64,000 nt of DNA, taken from assembly GCF_018131005.1 (NCBI RefSeq), contig NZ_JAFCJK010000010.1, positions 1 through 64,000 of the forward strand. The letters are read 5' to 3'. The first letter of the stretch is position 1. Each line of letters opens with the position of its first letter. This DNA comes from Bradyrhizobium lablabi (lineage in GTDB: Bacteria > Pseudomonadota > Alphaproteobacteria > Rhizobiales > Xanthobacteraceae). The notes below the pieces were generated by a model that was not told the DNA's origin, searched no databases, and saw nothing but the letters and a program-made list of their open reading frames with translations. The translations under genes and the position numbers were made by a program. This document shows positions 1 through 7,346 of this stretch, piece by piece.

Positions 1-15
1 CTGTGGTCCTACCCC

Positions 16-300
16 CGTGCTTTTTGTTGCACGGGACCCATGGGTGCGATCGGCACCCGGCTTTCCCTGCGCCCTCAATTTTCTTAGGGCGGAACGAGAC
101 GCAAAGCTCGGACGCATCGCGCCGCGAGAACGCGGGCTCGTGTCCTGTCGATTTGTCATGTCTCGCGCGGGCGGGGGATCCAGTACCTGGCGAAAGTCAG
201 GAGTCGTTACCCAAGTGCCATTTTGCCGCGCGACCCAGGGGACCCGTCCTCGTGAGGACGAAGAAATGCGGTTCCTGCGGGACCGGCGCGACGGAAGCTG
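16..300. repeat. Structure-rich non-coding element, probable dispersed repeat
   Basis: No convincing gene lies between the window start and the tRNA. The stretch is full of short hairpins: an arm pair around positions 18-34, and GCCCT/AGGGC arms around 72-92. The overlapping short reading frames on both strands look like chance. The hypothetical translation containing HPAFPAPS is one I remember recurring as spurious ORFs in Bradyrhizobium genomes, so I infer a dispersed intergenic repeat. No second copy occurs in this window. From 300 to 377 I see nothing else. A structured small RNA is an alternative. Confidence 0.45.
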
Positions 301-377
301 ATATGACATGAGCATGAAGCGGGCGTTGTCGGTTGACTTGGGAACCGGCAGCAATCAGAAAACGCCCGAAAAATGGA

Positions 378-454
378 TGGTCGGAGTGGCAGGATTCGAA
401 CCTGCGACCCCTGCGTCCCGAACGCAGTGCTCTACCGGGCTGAGCCACACTCCG
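378..454 (-). tRNA. tRNA-Pro (anticodon CGG)
   Basis: Read on the minus strand the cloverleaf is complete: acceptor stem CGGAGTG paired with CACTCCG, a D arm closed by GCTC/GAGC, anticodon stem CTGCG/CGCAG with loop TTCGGGA (anticodon CGG, reading CCG proline codons), and a T arm CCTGC with loop TTCGAAT. The discriminator base is A at 381. The 3' CCA is encoded in the DNA at 378-380. CCG is a frequent proline codon in this GC-rich genome, which fits a dedicated CGG tRNA. Confidence 0.95.
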
Positions 455-521
455 ACTGAGACCGCGGCTTATAGCGTTGGGTTTCGGGGACCGCAAGGCA
501 CCGATTAAGGATTTAGTCACA

Positions 522-1514
522 GTGGATACAGGCCTGAAAACGCTCATTTTGCCCGCTGGCGCCGCTGCCACGGCGACCGCAGCGGGCGTGCTGGCCGAGG
601 GCGGCCTGGTGGCGTTCCCGACCGAGACCGTGTACGGCCTCGGCGCCGATGCGGGCAATGCAGGTGCAATCGCCCGCCTATACCAAGCCAAAGGCCGACC
701 GGCTTTTAACCCGCTGATCGCCCATGTCGCCGATCTCGCCTGCGCCCGGCGGATCGCGCTGTTTGACGGACAGGCCTTGCGGCTTGCGGAGGCGTTCTGG
801 CCCGGTCCGCTGACGCTGGTGCTGCCGAGAGCCCTCTCCTGCCCGGTGGCGGAGCTTGCCACCGCGGGCCTCGATACGGTCGCGATCCGGATCCCGGCCC
901 ACAAGGTGGCGCGTGACATCATCAAAGCCTTCGGCGGCGCCGTGGTCGCGCCCTCGGCCAACATCTCCGGCCATGTCTCGCCGACCACCGCTGAGCACGT
1001 GAACGGCGATCTTGCCGGCCGCATCGACCTGATCATCGATGGCGGTCCGGTTGAGGTCGGCGTCGAATCCACCATCGTCGGCTGTTTCTCCGATCCGACG
1101 CTATTGCGGCCGGGCGGACTAACGCGTGCCGAGATCGAGCGCGTGCTCGGCCATCCGGTGCTGCAGGCACCGCCGGATTTGGAAGGCGACGGCGGTCAGC
1201 CAATCGCGCCCGGCATGCTCGCCTCGCATTATGCACCGAAAACGCCTGTGCGGCTCAATGCCAGCGACGTCCATGTGGGCGAAGCGCTGCTCGCGTTTGG
1301 GCCGGCCAAGGTCGCGCGGGCCGAACTCGCCTCGGTGGTGATGAACCTGTCCGAGCATGGCGATCTCGCCGAGGCCGCCGCCAATCTCTTTGGCTACCTT
1401 CGTGCGCTCGACAAGAGAAACGCAGACGCGATCGCGGTGATGCCCATTCCGGATGACGGGCTGGGCGAAGCCATCAACGACCGGCTGCGCAGAGCGGCTG
1501 TCGGCCGGAACTGA
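522..1514 (+). CDS. tsaC: L-threonylcarbamoyladenylate synthase (Sua5 type)
   Basis: It makes threonylcarbamoyl-AMP from threonine, bicarbonate and ATP for the t6A37 modification of ANN-decoding tRNAs. Seen: the YrdC-type core with PTETVYGLGADA near the N-terminus, then KGRPAFNPLIAHV and APSANISGHVSPTTAEHV, a linker PGMLASHYAPK, and a C-terminal Sua5 domain. At 330 aa it is the long Sua5 form rather than the short YrdC form. I chose GTG 522 because AAGGA sits about 10 nt upstream; a TTG start at 477 would add 15 residues of poor quality. It is followed 28 nt later by an FAD oxidase gene. Confidence 0.93.
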   Translation: MDTGLKTLILPAGAAATATAAGVLAEGGLVAFPTETVYGLGADAGNAGAIARLYQAKGRPAFNPLIAHVADLACARRIALFDGQALRLAEAFWPGPLTLVLPRALSCPVAELATAGLDTVAIRIPAHKVARDIIKAFGGAVVAPSANISGHVSPTTAEHVNGDLAGRIDLIIDGGPVEVGVESTIVGCFSDPTLLRPGGLTRAEIERVLGHPVLQAPPDLEGDGGQPIAPGMLASHYAPKTPVRLNASDVHVGEALLAFGPAKVARAELASVVMNLSEHGDLAEAAANLFGYLRALDKRNADAIAVMPIPDDGLGEAINDRLRRAAVGRN

Positions 1515-1542
1515 TCCTGCCGGATGTGAAAGACCAAGAACA

Positions 1543-2970
1543 ATGAATCTCGTCCAGCCTGCCGCGCCACCGCTTCCGCCCGAACTGATCCAACAATTCC
1601 GCGCCATCGTCGGCGAGAAATATGCGGTGACCGACGCCGCCGACATCGCGCCTTATGTCACCGAGGAGCGCGACCTGTTCCACGGCCGTTCGCCGCTGGT
1701 GCTGCGCCCGGGTTCGACCGCCGAAGTCGCCGCGATCTGCAGGCTCGCGACCGAGCGCAGGATCGCGCTGGTGCCGCAAGGCGGCAATACCGGCCTCGTC
1801 GGCGGCCAGACGCCGCATAACGGCGAAGTGGTCGTCTCGATGCGGCGCATGGACAAGATACGCGACCTCGACATCGAGTCGAACACCATGACCTGCGAGG
1901 CCGGCGTGGTGCTGCAGGTGGCACAGCAGCGCGCGGCCGACGTCGACCGGCTGTTCCCGCTCTCGCTTGGCGCGGAAGGAAGCTGCACCATTGGCGGAAA
2001 CCTCTCGACCAATGCCGGCGGCACCACCGCGCTCGCCTATGGCGTGGCGCGCGAGATGGCGCTCGGGCTCGAGGTTGTACTGGCCGACGGGCGCGTGCTG
2101 AACGCGCTGTCGAAGCTGAAGAAGGACAACACCGGGTACGATCTGCGCAACCTCTTCATCGGCGCTGAGGGCACGCTCGGCATCATCACCGCGGCGACGC
2201 TGAAGCTGTTCCCGAAGCCGCGCGCGATCGAGACCGCCTATGTCGGCCTGAAGTCACCGGCGGCCGCGCTGAAACTGCTGTCGATTTCGCGCGACGAGGC
2301 GGCGGGCGCGCTGACCAGCTTCGAATTGCTCGCCGACATCGCGGTCGATTTCTCGATCCGCCACGGTATCGAGATCCGAGATCCCTTGACGAGCAAGCAT
2401 CCCTGGTTCGTGCTGATGGAGCTGTCGTCCTCGCGCGAGGATGCCCGCGACACGCTGGAGGCCATCCTCGCCAAGGGAATGGAGGACGGCATCGTCGACG
2501 ACGCAGTCATTGCCGCAAATCTGAGCCAGCGCCAGGCGTTCTGGAAGCTGCGCGACGAGATGTCGGCGGCGCAGAAGCCGGAGGGCGGCTCGATCAAGCA
2601 CGACATCTCGGTGCCGGTTGCCGCCGTCCCCGCCTTCATCGAGGAGGCGAATGCGGCGGTGGTGAAGCTGATCCCGGGATCGCGGCCGGTGCCGTTCGGC
2701 CATCTCGGCGACGGCAACATTCATTATAACGTTTCGCAGCCGGTCGGTGGCGATGCCGCCGACTTCCTGGCGCGCTGGCACGACGTCAACGCCCTGGTGT
2801 TCGAGATCGTGCTCCGGATGGGCGGCTCGATCTCGGCCGAGCATGGCATCGGCGTGCTCAAGCGCGAGGAACTGCCCGAGGTAAAGGACAAGGTCGCGAT
2901 CGAACTGATGCGCAGCATCAAGGCGATGCTCGATCCGCTCGGAATCATGAATCCCGGCAAGGTGCTGTGA
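1543..2970 (+). CDS. FAD-binding oxidoreductase, D-2-hydroxyacid dehydrogenase type
   Basis: A 475-aa flavoprotein of the GlcD/D-lactate/D-2-hydroxyglutarate dehydrogenase family, which oxidises D-2-hydroxyacids to 2-oxoacids. Seen: an N-terminal PCMH-type FAD domain with RPGSTAEVAAICRLA and PQGGNTGLVGGQTP, the GAEGSCTIGGNLSTNAGG stretch, and a C-terminal FAD-oxidase domain with PFGHLGDGNIHYNV and GGSISAEHGIGVLKRE. The last two are hallmarks of the D-2-hydroxyglutarate dehydrogenase-like branch. Start ATG 1543 is preferred over upstream in-frame starts that lie inside the previous gene. Substrate cannot be fixed from sequence alone. The next gene begins 2 nt after the stop, so co-transcription is likely. 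Confidence 0.9.
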   Translation: MNLVQPAAPPLPPELIQQFRAIVGEKYAVTDAADIAPYVTEERDLFHGRSPLVLRPGSTAEVAAICRLATERRIALVPQGGNTGLVGGQTPHNGEVVVSMRRMDKIRDLDIESNTMTCEAGVVLQVAQQRAADVDRLFPLSLGAEGSCTIGGNLSTNAGGTTALAYGVAREMALGLEVVLADGRVLNALSKLKKDNTGYDLRNLFIGAEGTLGIITAATLKLFPKPRAIETAYVGLKSPAAALKLLSISRDEAAGALTSFELLADIAVDFSIRHGIEIRDPLTSKHPWFVLMELSSSREDARDTLEAILAKGMEDGIVDDAVIAANLSQRQAFWKLRDEMSAAQKPEGGSIKHDISVPVAAVPAFIEEANAAVVKLIPGSRPVPFGHLGDGNIHYNVSQPVGGDAADFLARWHDVNALVFEIVLRMGGSISAEHGIGVLKREELPEVKDKVAIELMRSIKAMLDPLGIMNPGKVL

Positions 2971-2972
2971 GC

Positions 2973-3422
2973 ATGGCTGCGAACGGCAACTGGCTGACGA
3001 TCAATTCGATCGAGGACAGCGACGTTCCCGATGTGATCGCCTTGTGGGCACGCTGCGGTTCGCTGCGCGCCTGGAATGACCCGGCCGGAGATATCGCGCT
3101 TGCGCGCAAGGAAACGAATTCGACGGTTCTGCTCGGCCGCAGCGACGGCATGCTCGTGGCCTCCGTGCTGGTCGGACATGATGGACATCGCGGCTGGGTC
3201 TACTATGTCACGGTCGATCCCGATCATCGTTTCGAGGGCCACGGTCGCGCCATCATGACGGCGGCCGAGGATTGGCTGCGGGCACGCGGCATCCCGAAGC
3301 TTCAGTTGATGGTGCGAGGCGACAACGCAAAGGTCCGTGCCTTCTACGAGTCGCTCGGCTATTACGACCAGGAGCGGGTCACCTTCGCCAAGTGGCTTGA
3401 CGGCCGTGAGCCGACGCCGTGA
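2973..3422 (+). CDS. GNAT family acetyltransferase (YpeA-like)
   Basis: A 149-aa single-domain N-acetyltransferase. The acetyl-CoA-binding motif A is visible as VDPDHRFEGHGRAIMTAAEDWL, and the later strand-helix piece VRGDNAKVRAFYESLGY is typical of GNAT folds. This resembles the YpeA subgroup of uncharacterised acetyltransferases. ATG 2973 is preferred to the GTG at 2967, which overlaps the preceding stop. The gene sits between the FAD oxidase and the NUDIX gene with very small gaps, suggesting one operon; the substrate is unknown. Confidence 0.85.
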   Translation: MAANGNWLTINSIEDSDVPDVIALWARCGSLRAWNDPAGDIALARKETNSTVLLGRSDGMLVASVLVGHDGHRGWVYYVTVDPDHRFEGHGRAIMTAAEDWLRARGIPKLQLMVRGDNAKVRAFYESLGYYDQERVTFAKWLDGREPTP

Positions 3423-3444
3423 AGCGCACGCGCAAGGTACAGCG

Positions 3445-4026
3445 ATGACCATCTCCGACCGCGTGCGCGTCAAGGACGTTCGCATCCTTTCCAACGCCCG
3501 CTATCTGCTCACGAGCACCACCTTCGACTACCGCCGCGCCAATGGCGAGTGGCAGACGCAGGTCCGCGAAAGCTACGACCGCGGCAACGGCGCGGCGCTC
3601 CTGCCCTACAATCTGAACGCCCGAACGGTCGTGCTGGTGCGGCAGTTTCGCTACCCCGCCTTCGCCAACGGCTATGACGATCTGATGATCGAGGCCGCGG
3701 CCGGCATGCTCGATAACGCTATGCCGGAGGAGCGCATCCGCGCCGAGGCTGAGGAAGAGATCGGTTATCGGCTCGAGCACGTGCGGAAGGTATTCGAGGC
3801 CTTCATGACGCCCGGTGCCGTGACCGAGAAGCTGCATTTCTTCGTCGCCGAGTATGACGCCACGATGCGCGTCGGCGACGGTGGGGGTGTCGCCGACGAG
3901 GGCGAGGACATCGAGGTGCTGGAGCTTGAGATCGACGAAGCGCTTGCCATGGTCGCCGACGGCCGCATCGTCGATGCCAAAACCATCATGCTGCTGCAAT
4001 ACGCGGCGCTGCATTTGTTCAAATGA
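3445..4026 (+). CDS. nudK: NUDIX hydrolase, GDP-mannose pyrophosphatase (NudK) type
   Basis: A 193-aa NUDIX hydrolase. Its layout closely follows E. coli NudK, which hydrolyses GDP-mannose and related sugar nucleotides: YDRGNGAALLPYN in the first third, VVLVRQFRYP, a NUDIX helix ending RAEAEEEIGY, FMTPGAVTEKLHFFVAEY, and DEGEDIEVLEL near the end. The length matches NudK (about 190 aa). Start ATG 3445 has AAGG 8 nt upstream. It follows the GNAT gene by 22 nt and converges on the SRAP gene with a 23-nt gap. Confidence 0.85.
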   Translation: MTISDRVRVKDVRILSNARYLLTSTTFDYRRANGEWQTQVRESYDRGNGAALLPYNLNARTVVLVRQFRYPAFANGYDDLMIEAAAGMLDNAMPEERIRAEAEEEIGYRLEHVRKVFEAFMTPGAVTEKLHFFVAEYDATMRVGDGGGVADEGEDIEVLELEIDEALAMVADGRIVDAKTIMLLQYAALHLFK

Positions 4027-4049
4027 CGAACTCGAACTGCATAGATCGC

Positions 4050-4808
4050 CTAGAACAACGACCCCTGCCCGTCGTCCTCGGTCGCCGCGGGCTTGCGCGG
4101 CGCGGCCTTCTTCGGCGGCGCCTCCTCGGCCGCGATCGCCTCGACAGTCATCGGCAGCACCAGCTGCGGATCATCGTTGTCGACATGGTTCACCCGCTTG
4201 GTCACCTGATGCCAGGCGAACTCACCGACCTCAGGCCCCCTCAGCATCGGCATGACATCGTCGACGCTGTTGGCGCGGCTGTCGAGCCAGCGCTCGAATT
4301 CGCCGGGCGCGATCGTGACCGGCACGCGGTGATGCAACGTCGCAAGATCGGCGCTCGCCGGCGCGGTGACGATCGCGACCGTGTCTTGCTCCTCGCCGTT
4401 CGGGCCCATCCAGGTCTCGGTCAGGGCCGCGAAGGCGATGGGATGCCCGTCGCGGCGATGGATGAAGAAGGGCCGCTTGCGGCCGCCGGCATCCTGCCAT
4501 TCATAGTAGCCGTCGGCCGGGATCAGGGCGCGGCGCCGCTTGATGGCGTTCTTGAACGCCGGCTTGTCCCGCACTGTCTCGGAGCGGGCGTTGATCAGCA
4601 ATGCGAATTTGCGGGGGTCCTCGACCCATGACGGGATCAGGCCCCAGCGCATCAGCTGAAAATGCCGGCCGCCATTCTCCAGGAGAACCACCGGGATCGG
4701 CTGGGTCGGCGCAACATTATGTCGGGGCGGGAAGTTGGGCTGCTCGATATAACCGAACAACTGCCGCAGCGCCGCCGGCGCCGAAGTTATGACAAAGCGT
4801 CCGCACAT
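4050..4808 (-). CDS. yedK: SRAP-domain protein YedK/HMCES, abasic-site DNA-protein crosslinker
   Basis: This family covalently caps abasic sites in single-stranded DNA through Cys2. Seen: the protein begins MCGRF, giving Cys2 as the nucleophile after Met removal; then NVAPTQPIPVV, WGLIPSW, NARSETVRDKPAFKNA, GYYEWQ with the catalytic Glu, and TLHHRVPVTI with the active-site His. At 252 aa it carries about 30 extra residues rich in Ala, Pro and Lys at the C-terminus, probably disordered. It stands alone on the minus strand. Confidence 0.92.
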   Translation of the reverse strand: MCGRFVITSAPAALRQLFGYIEQPNFPPRHNVAPTQPIPVVLLENGGRHFQLMRWGLIPSWVEDPRKFALLINARSETVRDKPAFKNAIKRRRALIPADGYYEWQDAGGRKRPFFIHRRDGHPIAFAALTETWMGPNGEEQDTVAIVTAPASADLATLHHRVPVTIAPGEFERWLDSRANSVDDVMPMLRGPEVGEFAWHQVTKRVNHVDNDDPQLVLPMTVEAIAAEEAPPKKAAPRKPAATEDDGQGSLF

Positions 4809-4869
4809 ACCGGGTCCTGATATCCATCCGTTTATTGCCCTTTAACCCCGAGCATCAAGAGTGGGCGAG

Positions 4870-5370
4870 ATGACTTCAACGGCCGCCATAGCGGACCTTC
4901 CCCTGCAAGCTGGAGATCCCGATGAGGCGCGGACCGCGCGGCTGCGCGCTGCCAACATCAATCCCCGCACCGGCCTCGCCACCGATTACCTCAATCACTT
5001 CAATGAAGCCATCATGCTGCTGGATATGATTCCGGACATGCCGGAATGCGCCAGCGATTTCCTCGAATGGCGGCCGCTGTCCTATGCCGAGCATTTCATC
5101 GCCTCCAATTTCAAGGCGCGCGACCTTGCAATCGAGGCCTATGAGACGGCCGATGCGCAAATCCGCGCCGAGTTCGATCATCTGACCGGCGACATGACGA
5201 GGATCCTGACCGAGGTCGGCGCTGCGATGCGCCGGGTGCAGCTGGACGAGACCCGCGTCACGCTGGCGAGGCAGGCGATCGTCTGGGTCAAGCCGTTGGT
5301 GATGCAGACGGCTGGCGTGATCAACGGCGCGGCTGAGGCCGACGTCGACACCATTATGGCGGCCGGTTGA
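4870..5370 (+). CDS. Conserved-looking hypothetical protein, 166 aa
   Basis: I do not recognise this family. Codon use matches the neighbouring genes, and the frame is clean from ATG 4870 (a GTG at 4861 is also possible). The protein is soluble, acidic and mostly helical in appearance. It has a segment DYLNHFNEAIMLLDMIPDMP, then a longer helical region and a C-terminal part ending DVDTIMAAG. No signal peptide or membrane segment is seen. Upstream lies the divergent SRAP gene and downstream a NUDIX gene; neither explains the function. Confidence 0.75.
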   Translation: MTSTAAIADLPLQAGDPDEARTARLRAANINPRTGLATDYLNHFNEAIMLLDMIPDMPECASDFLEWRPLSYAEHFIASNFKARDLAIEAYETADAQIRAEFDHLTGDMTRILTEVGAAMRRVQLDETRVTLARQAIVWVKPLVMQTAGVINGAAEADVDTIMAAG

Positions 5371-5412
5371 TTTATCGGTCATGATGACATCCCCAACCGG
5401 TCGCCGATTGCC

Positions 5413-5832
5413 TTGAATTCGTCCGAGCCTCCGTCCCGTCCCCAACTCGCGGTTTCCGGCGCGATCTTTCGCGACGGCAAGGTCTTGCTGGTCCGCCGCG
5501 CCCGCTCACCGGGCAACGGCTTCTATTCGCTGCCGGGCGGGCGGGTCGAATTCGGCGAATCCCTCCACACCGCCCTGCACAGGGAGGTCGATGAGGAGAC
5601 CGGTCTGCGGATCGATATCGTCGGCCTTGCCGGCTGGCGCGAGGTGCTGCCGGCGGGCGCGGGGGGCGGGCATTATCTGATCATGTCGTTCGCGGCGCGC
5701 TGGGTCTCCCGGGAGCCCGTGCTGAACGAGGAACACGATGACTTCAAATGGCTGGTGCCGGAGGAGATCGGCGATCTCAAGCTCACAGGCGGCCTGCGGG
5801 AGATTGTCCAGGCGGCCAGACGGCTGGTCTAA
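5413..5832 (+). CDS. NUDIX hydrolase, short nucleotide-diphosphate type
   Basis: A 139-aa NUDIX protein with a perfect NUDIX box: the segment GGRVEFGESLHTALHREVDE and the following ETGL satisfy the GX5EX7REUXEEXGU pattern. The strand AVSGAIFRDGKVLLVRRA precedes it, as in the MutT/ADP-ribose pyrophosphatase-like group. The substrate is not predictable. The start is uncertain: the only in-frame initiator before the conserved core is TTG 5413, which leaves a short Ser/Pro-rich leader. Confidence 0.85.
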   Translation: MNSSEPPSRPQLAVSGAIFRDGKVLLVRRARSPGNGFYSLPGGRVEFGESLHTALHREVDEETGLRIDIVGLAGWREVLPAGAGGGHYLIMSFAARWVSREPVLNEEHDDFKWLVPEEIGDLKLTGGLREIVQAARRLV

Positions 5833-5907
5833 CGCCGTTCTCTGGATCGATGCGGCCTTGCCTCGGGCGCATTGAGGAGGCATATCACGGCCGTTCCGGA
5901 ACCCCTG

Positions 5908-6285
5908 ATGTCCAAATCCTTTCTGGCCGTTTTGATCCTGATGTCGGCATGCCTCGCCGCGCCCGTGCGGGCGCAGGACGCGGCTGCGCCGTTCGACGGC
6001 GAATTGCAGCGGCTCGCCGAGATCCTCGGCACCCTGCACTATCTGCGCGGCATCTGCGGCGCCAATGAAGGTTCCAAATGGCGCAACGAGATGCAGGCGC
6101 TGATCGACGCCGAGACGCCCTCCGGCGACCGCCGCGCCCGCATGATTGCCGGCTTCAACCGCGGCTATAACGGATTCCAGCAGACCTATCGGACCTGCAC
6201 GCCGGCCGCGGCGGTGGCAATCCGCCGCTACATCGAGGAAGGCTCGAAAATCTCCCGCGATCTCACAGCCCGGTATGCCAACTAG
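5908..6285 (+). CDS. TIGR02301-type small secreted protein
   Basis: A 125-aa exported protein. The N-terminus MSKSFLAVLILMSACLAAPVRAQD is a textbook Sec signal peptide cleaved after ALA-like residues. The mature part, with LQRLAEILGTLHYLRGICG and RMIAGFNRGYNGFQQTYRTC, matches the alphaproteobacterial family TIGR02301 as I recall it; no activity is known. Two cysteines of the mature protein could form a disulfide. An AGGAGG at 5875-5880 is 27 nt from ATG 5908, oddly far, so an unusual upstream start is possible. It ends 1 nt before the HAD gene. Confidence 0.8.
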   Translation: MSKSFLAVLILMSACLAAPVRAQDAAAPFDGELQRLAEILGTLHYLRGICGANEGSKWRNEMQALIDAETPSGDRRARMIAGFNRGYNGFQQTYRTCTPAAAVAIRRYIEEGSKISRDLTARYAN

Positions 6286-6286
6286 C

Positions 6287-6943
6287 ATGCGAACCAAGAC
6301 TGCAATCTTCTTCGACCTCGACGGTACCCTGACCGATCCCAAGCCCGGCATCACCGGCTCGATCCAGTATGCATTGCGGAAGCTGGATCACCCGACTCCC
6401 TCGCAGGATGAACTGACTTGGTGCATCGGGCCGCCGTTGCGCGCGAGTTTCGCCACGCTGCTCGGCGGCGAAGAGCTCGCTGACCGCGCGGTCGCGCTCT
6501 ACCGCGAACGGTTCGGCGATGTCGGGCTGTTCGAGAACAGCGTCTATCCCGATGTCGAACACGTGCTGGCAACGCTGAGGCAGGCCTCGCGTCGCATGTT
6601 CGTGGCGACCAGCAAACCGCACGTCTTTGCGACGCGCATCATCGACCATTTCGGCTTGGCGACCTATTTCGATCACGTGTTCGGCTCCGAACTCGACGGC
6701 ACCCGCGTCAACAAGGCCGATCTCCTCGCCTACGCGATCGGAGAGACCGGGATCGACCCGGCTCACGCGGTGATGGTCGGCGACCGCAGCCATGACGTGA
6801 TCGGCGCGAAAAGCAACGGCATGCGCGCTATCGGCGTGCTCTACGGATATGGCAGCCGGGACGAGCTGACAGAGGCCGGCGCGGCGTACCGCTGCACCTC
6901 GCCCCGCGCGGTGCTGGACTGTATCCACAGCTCTTTTGACTGA
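6287..6943 (+). CDS. HAD-family hydrolase, phosphoglycolate phosphatase-like
   Basis: A 218-aa HAD superfamily phosphatase. Motif I FFDLDGTLTD supplies the nucleophile and acid Asp pair, motif II/III is ATSKPHVF with the lysine, and motif IV is MVGDRSHDVIGAK. A helical cap between motifs I and II places it in the Gph/PgmB group acting on small phosphorylated metabolites. ATG 6287 is preferred; ATG 6275 would overlap the preceding gene. It is probably co-transcribed with the TIGR02301 gene. Confidence 0.87.
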   Translation: MRTKTAIFFDLDGTLTDPKPGITGSIQYALRKLDHPTPSQDELTWCIGPPLRASFATLLGGEELADRAVALYRERFGDVGLFENSVYPDVEHVLATLRQASRRMFVATSKPHVFATRIIDHFGLATYFDHVFGSELDGTRVNKADLLAYAIGETGIDPAHAVMVGDRSHDVIGAKSNGMRAIGVLYGYGSRDELTEAGAAYRCTSPRAVLDCIHSSFD

Positions 6944-6978
6944 TGGGCGAAATTCTCCTTCAAACACGTGGACGCGCG

Positions 6979-6993
6979 TTAACCTTTCCTAAA
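6979..6993. promoter_or_regulatory. Weak CtrA-like box
   Basis: TTAA at 6979-6982, a 7-nt spacer, then TAAA at 6990-6993 resembles the alphaproteobacterial CtrA pattern TTAA-N7-TTAA with one mismatch. It lies in the gap before the 88-aa hypothetical gene at 7080. One such match in 64 kb could be chance. Confidence 0.25.
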
Positions 6994-7079
6994 GATACGG
7001 CCTAGGCGGTATCGGCATGCGTGCTACATCTCGCCGGCCTTGCGTCCGATTCCGGGCCGCACACATTTGTTGAAATTTC

Positions 7080-7346
7080 ATGCGCCATCCTGCGTCATCG
7101 CCCCTCCATCACGGCCCGCTACCGGACCACGAGCAAAAGCGGGCCGCGCTGAACTATCTCAACGAAGCCTGGGCGGAAGCGCGTCATGATGGCGTCGATG
7201 GCGACTGTCTGGCGCAGGCGAGCCTGTTCGCGGCACTGGCCGAACTCGTCAGCACCTATGGCGAGGATGCGGTAGCAAAATTCACCGAGGGCCTCGCCAC
7301 GCGCGTGCGTAACGGCGAGTTCTCGCTGGCGCTGGCCAAGCAGTAA
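7080..7346 (+). CDS. Small hypothetical protein, 88 aa
   Basis: I do not recognise the family. The protein is soluble and helical, with LNYLNEAWAEARHDGVDGDCLAQ followed by ALFAALAELV-like and YGEDAVAKFTEGLATRV segments and no signal peptide. Codon use is normal for the region. Its TAA stop abuts the stop of the convergent dihydroorotase gene with no gap, so transcription of the two must meet here. Confidence 0.7.
   Translation: MRHPASSPLHHGPLPDHEQKRAALNYLNEAWAEARHDGVDGDCLAQASLFAALAELVSTYGEDAVAKFTEGLATRVRNGEFSLALAKQ

Noticed and set aside
197..1075. Long minus-strand frame (292 codons) through the tRNA and tsaC
   Set aside because: It runs antisense to tRNA-Pro and to the well-supported tsaC gene, and its sequence has no family features; it is a high-GC shadow.
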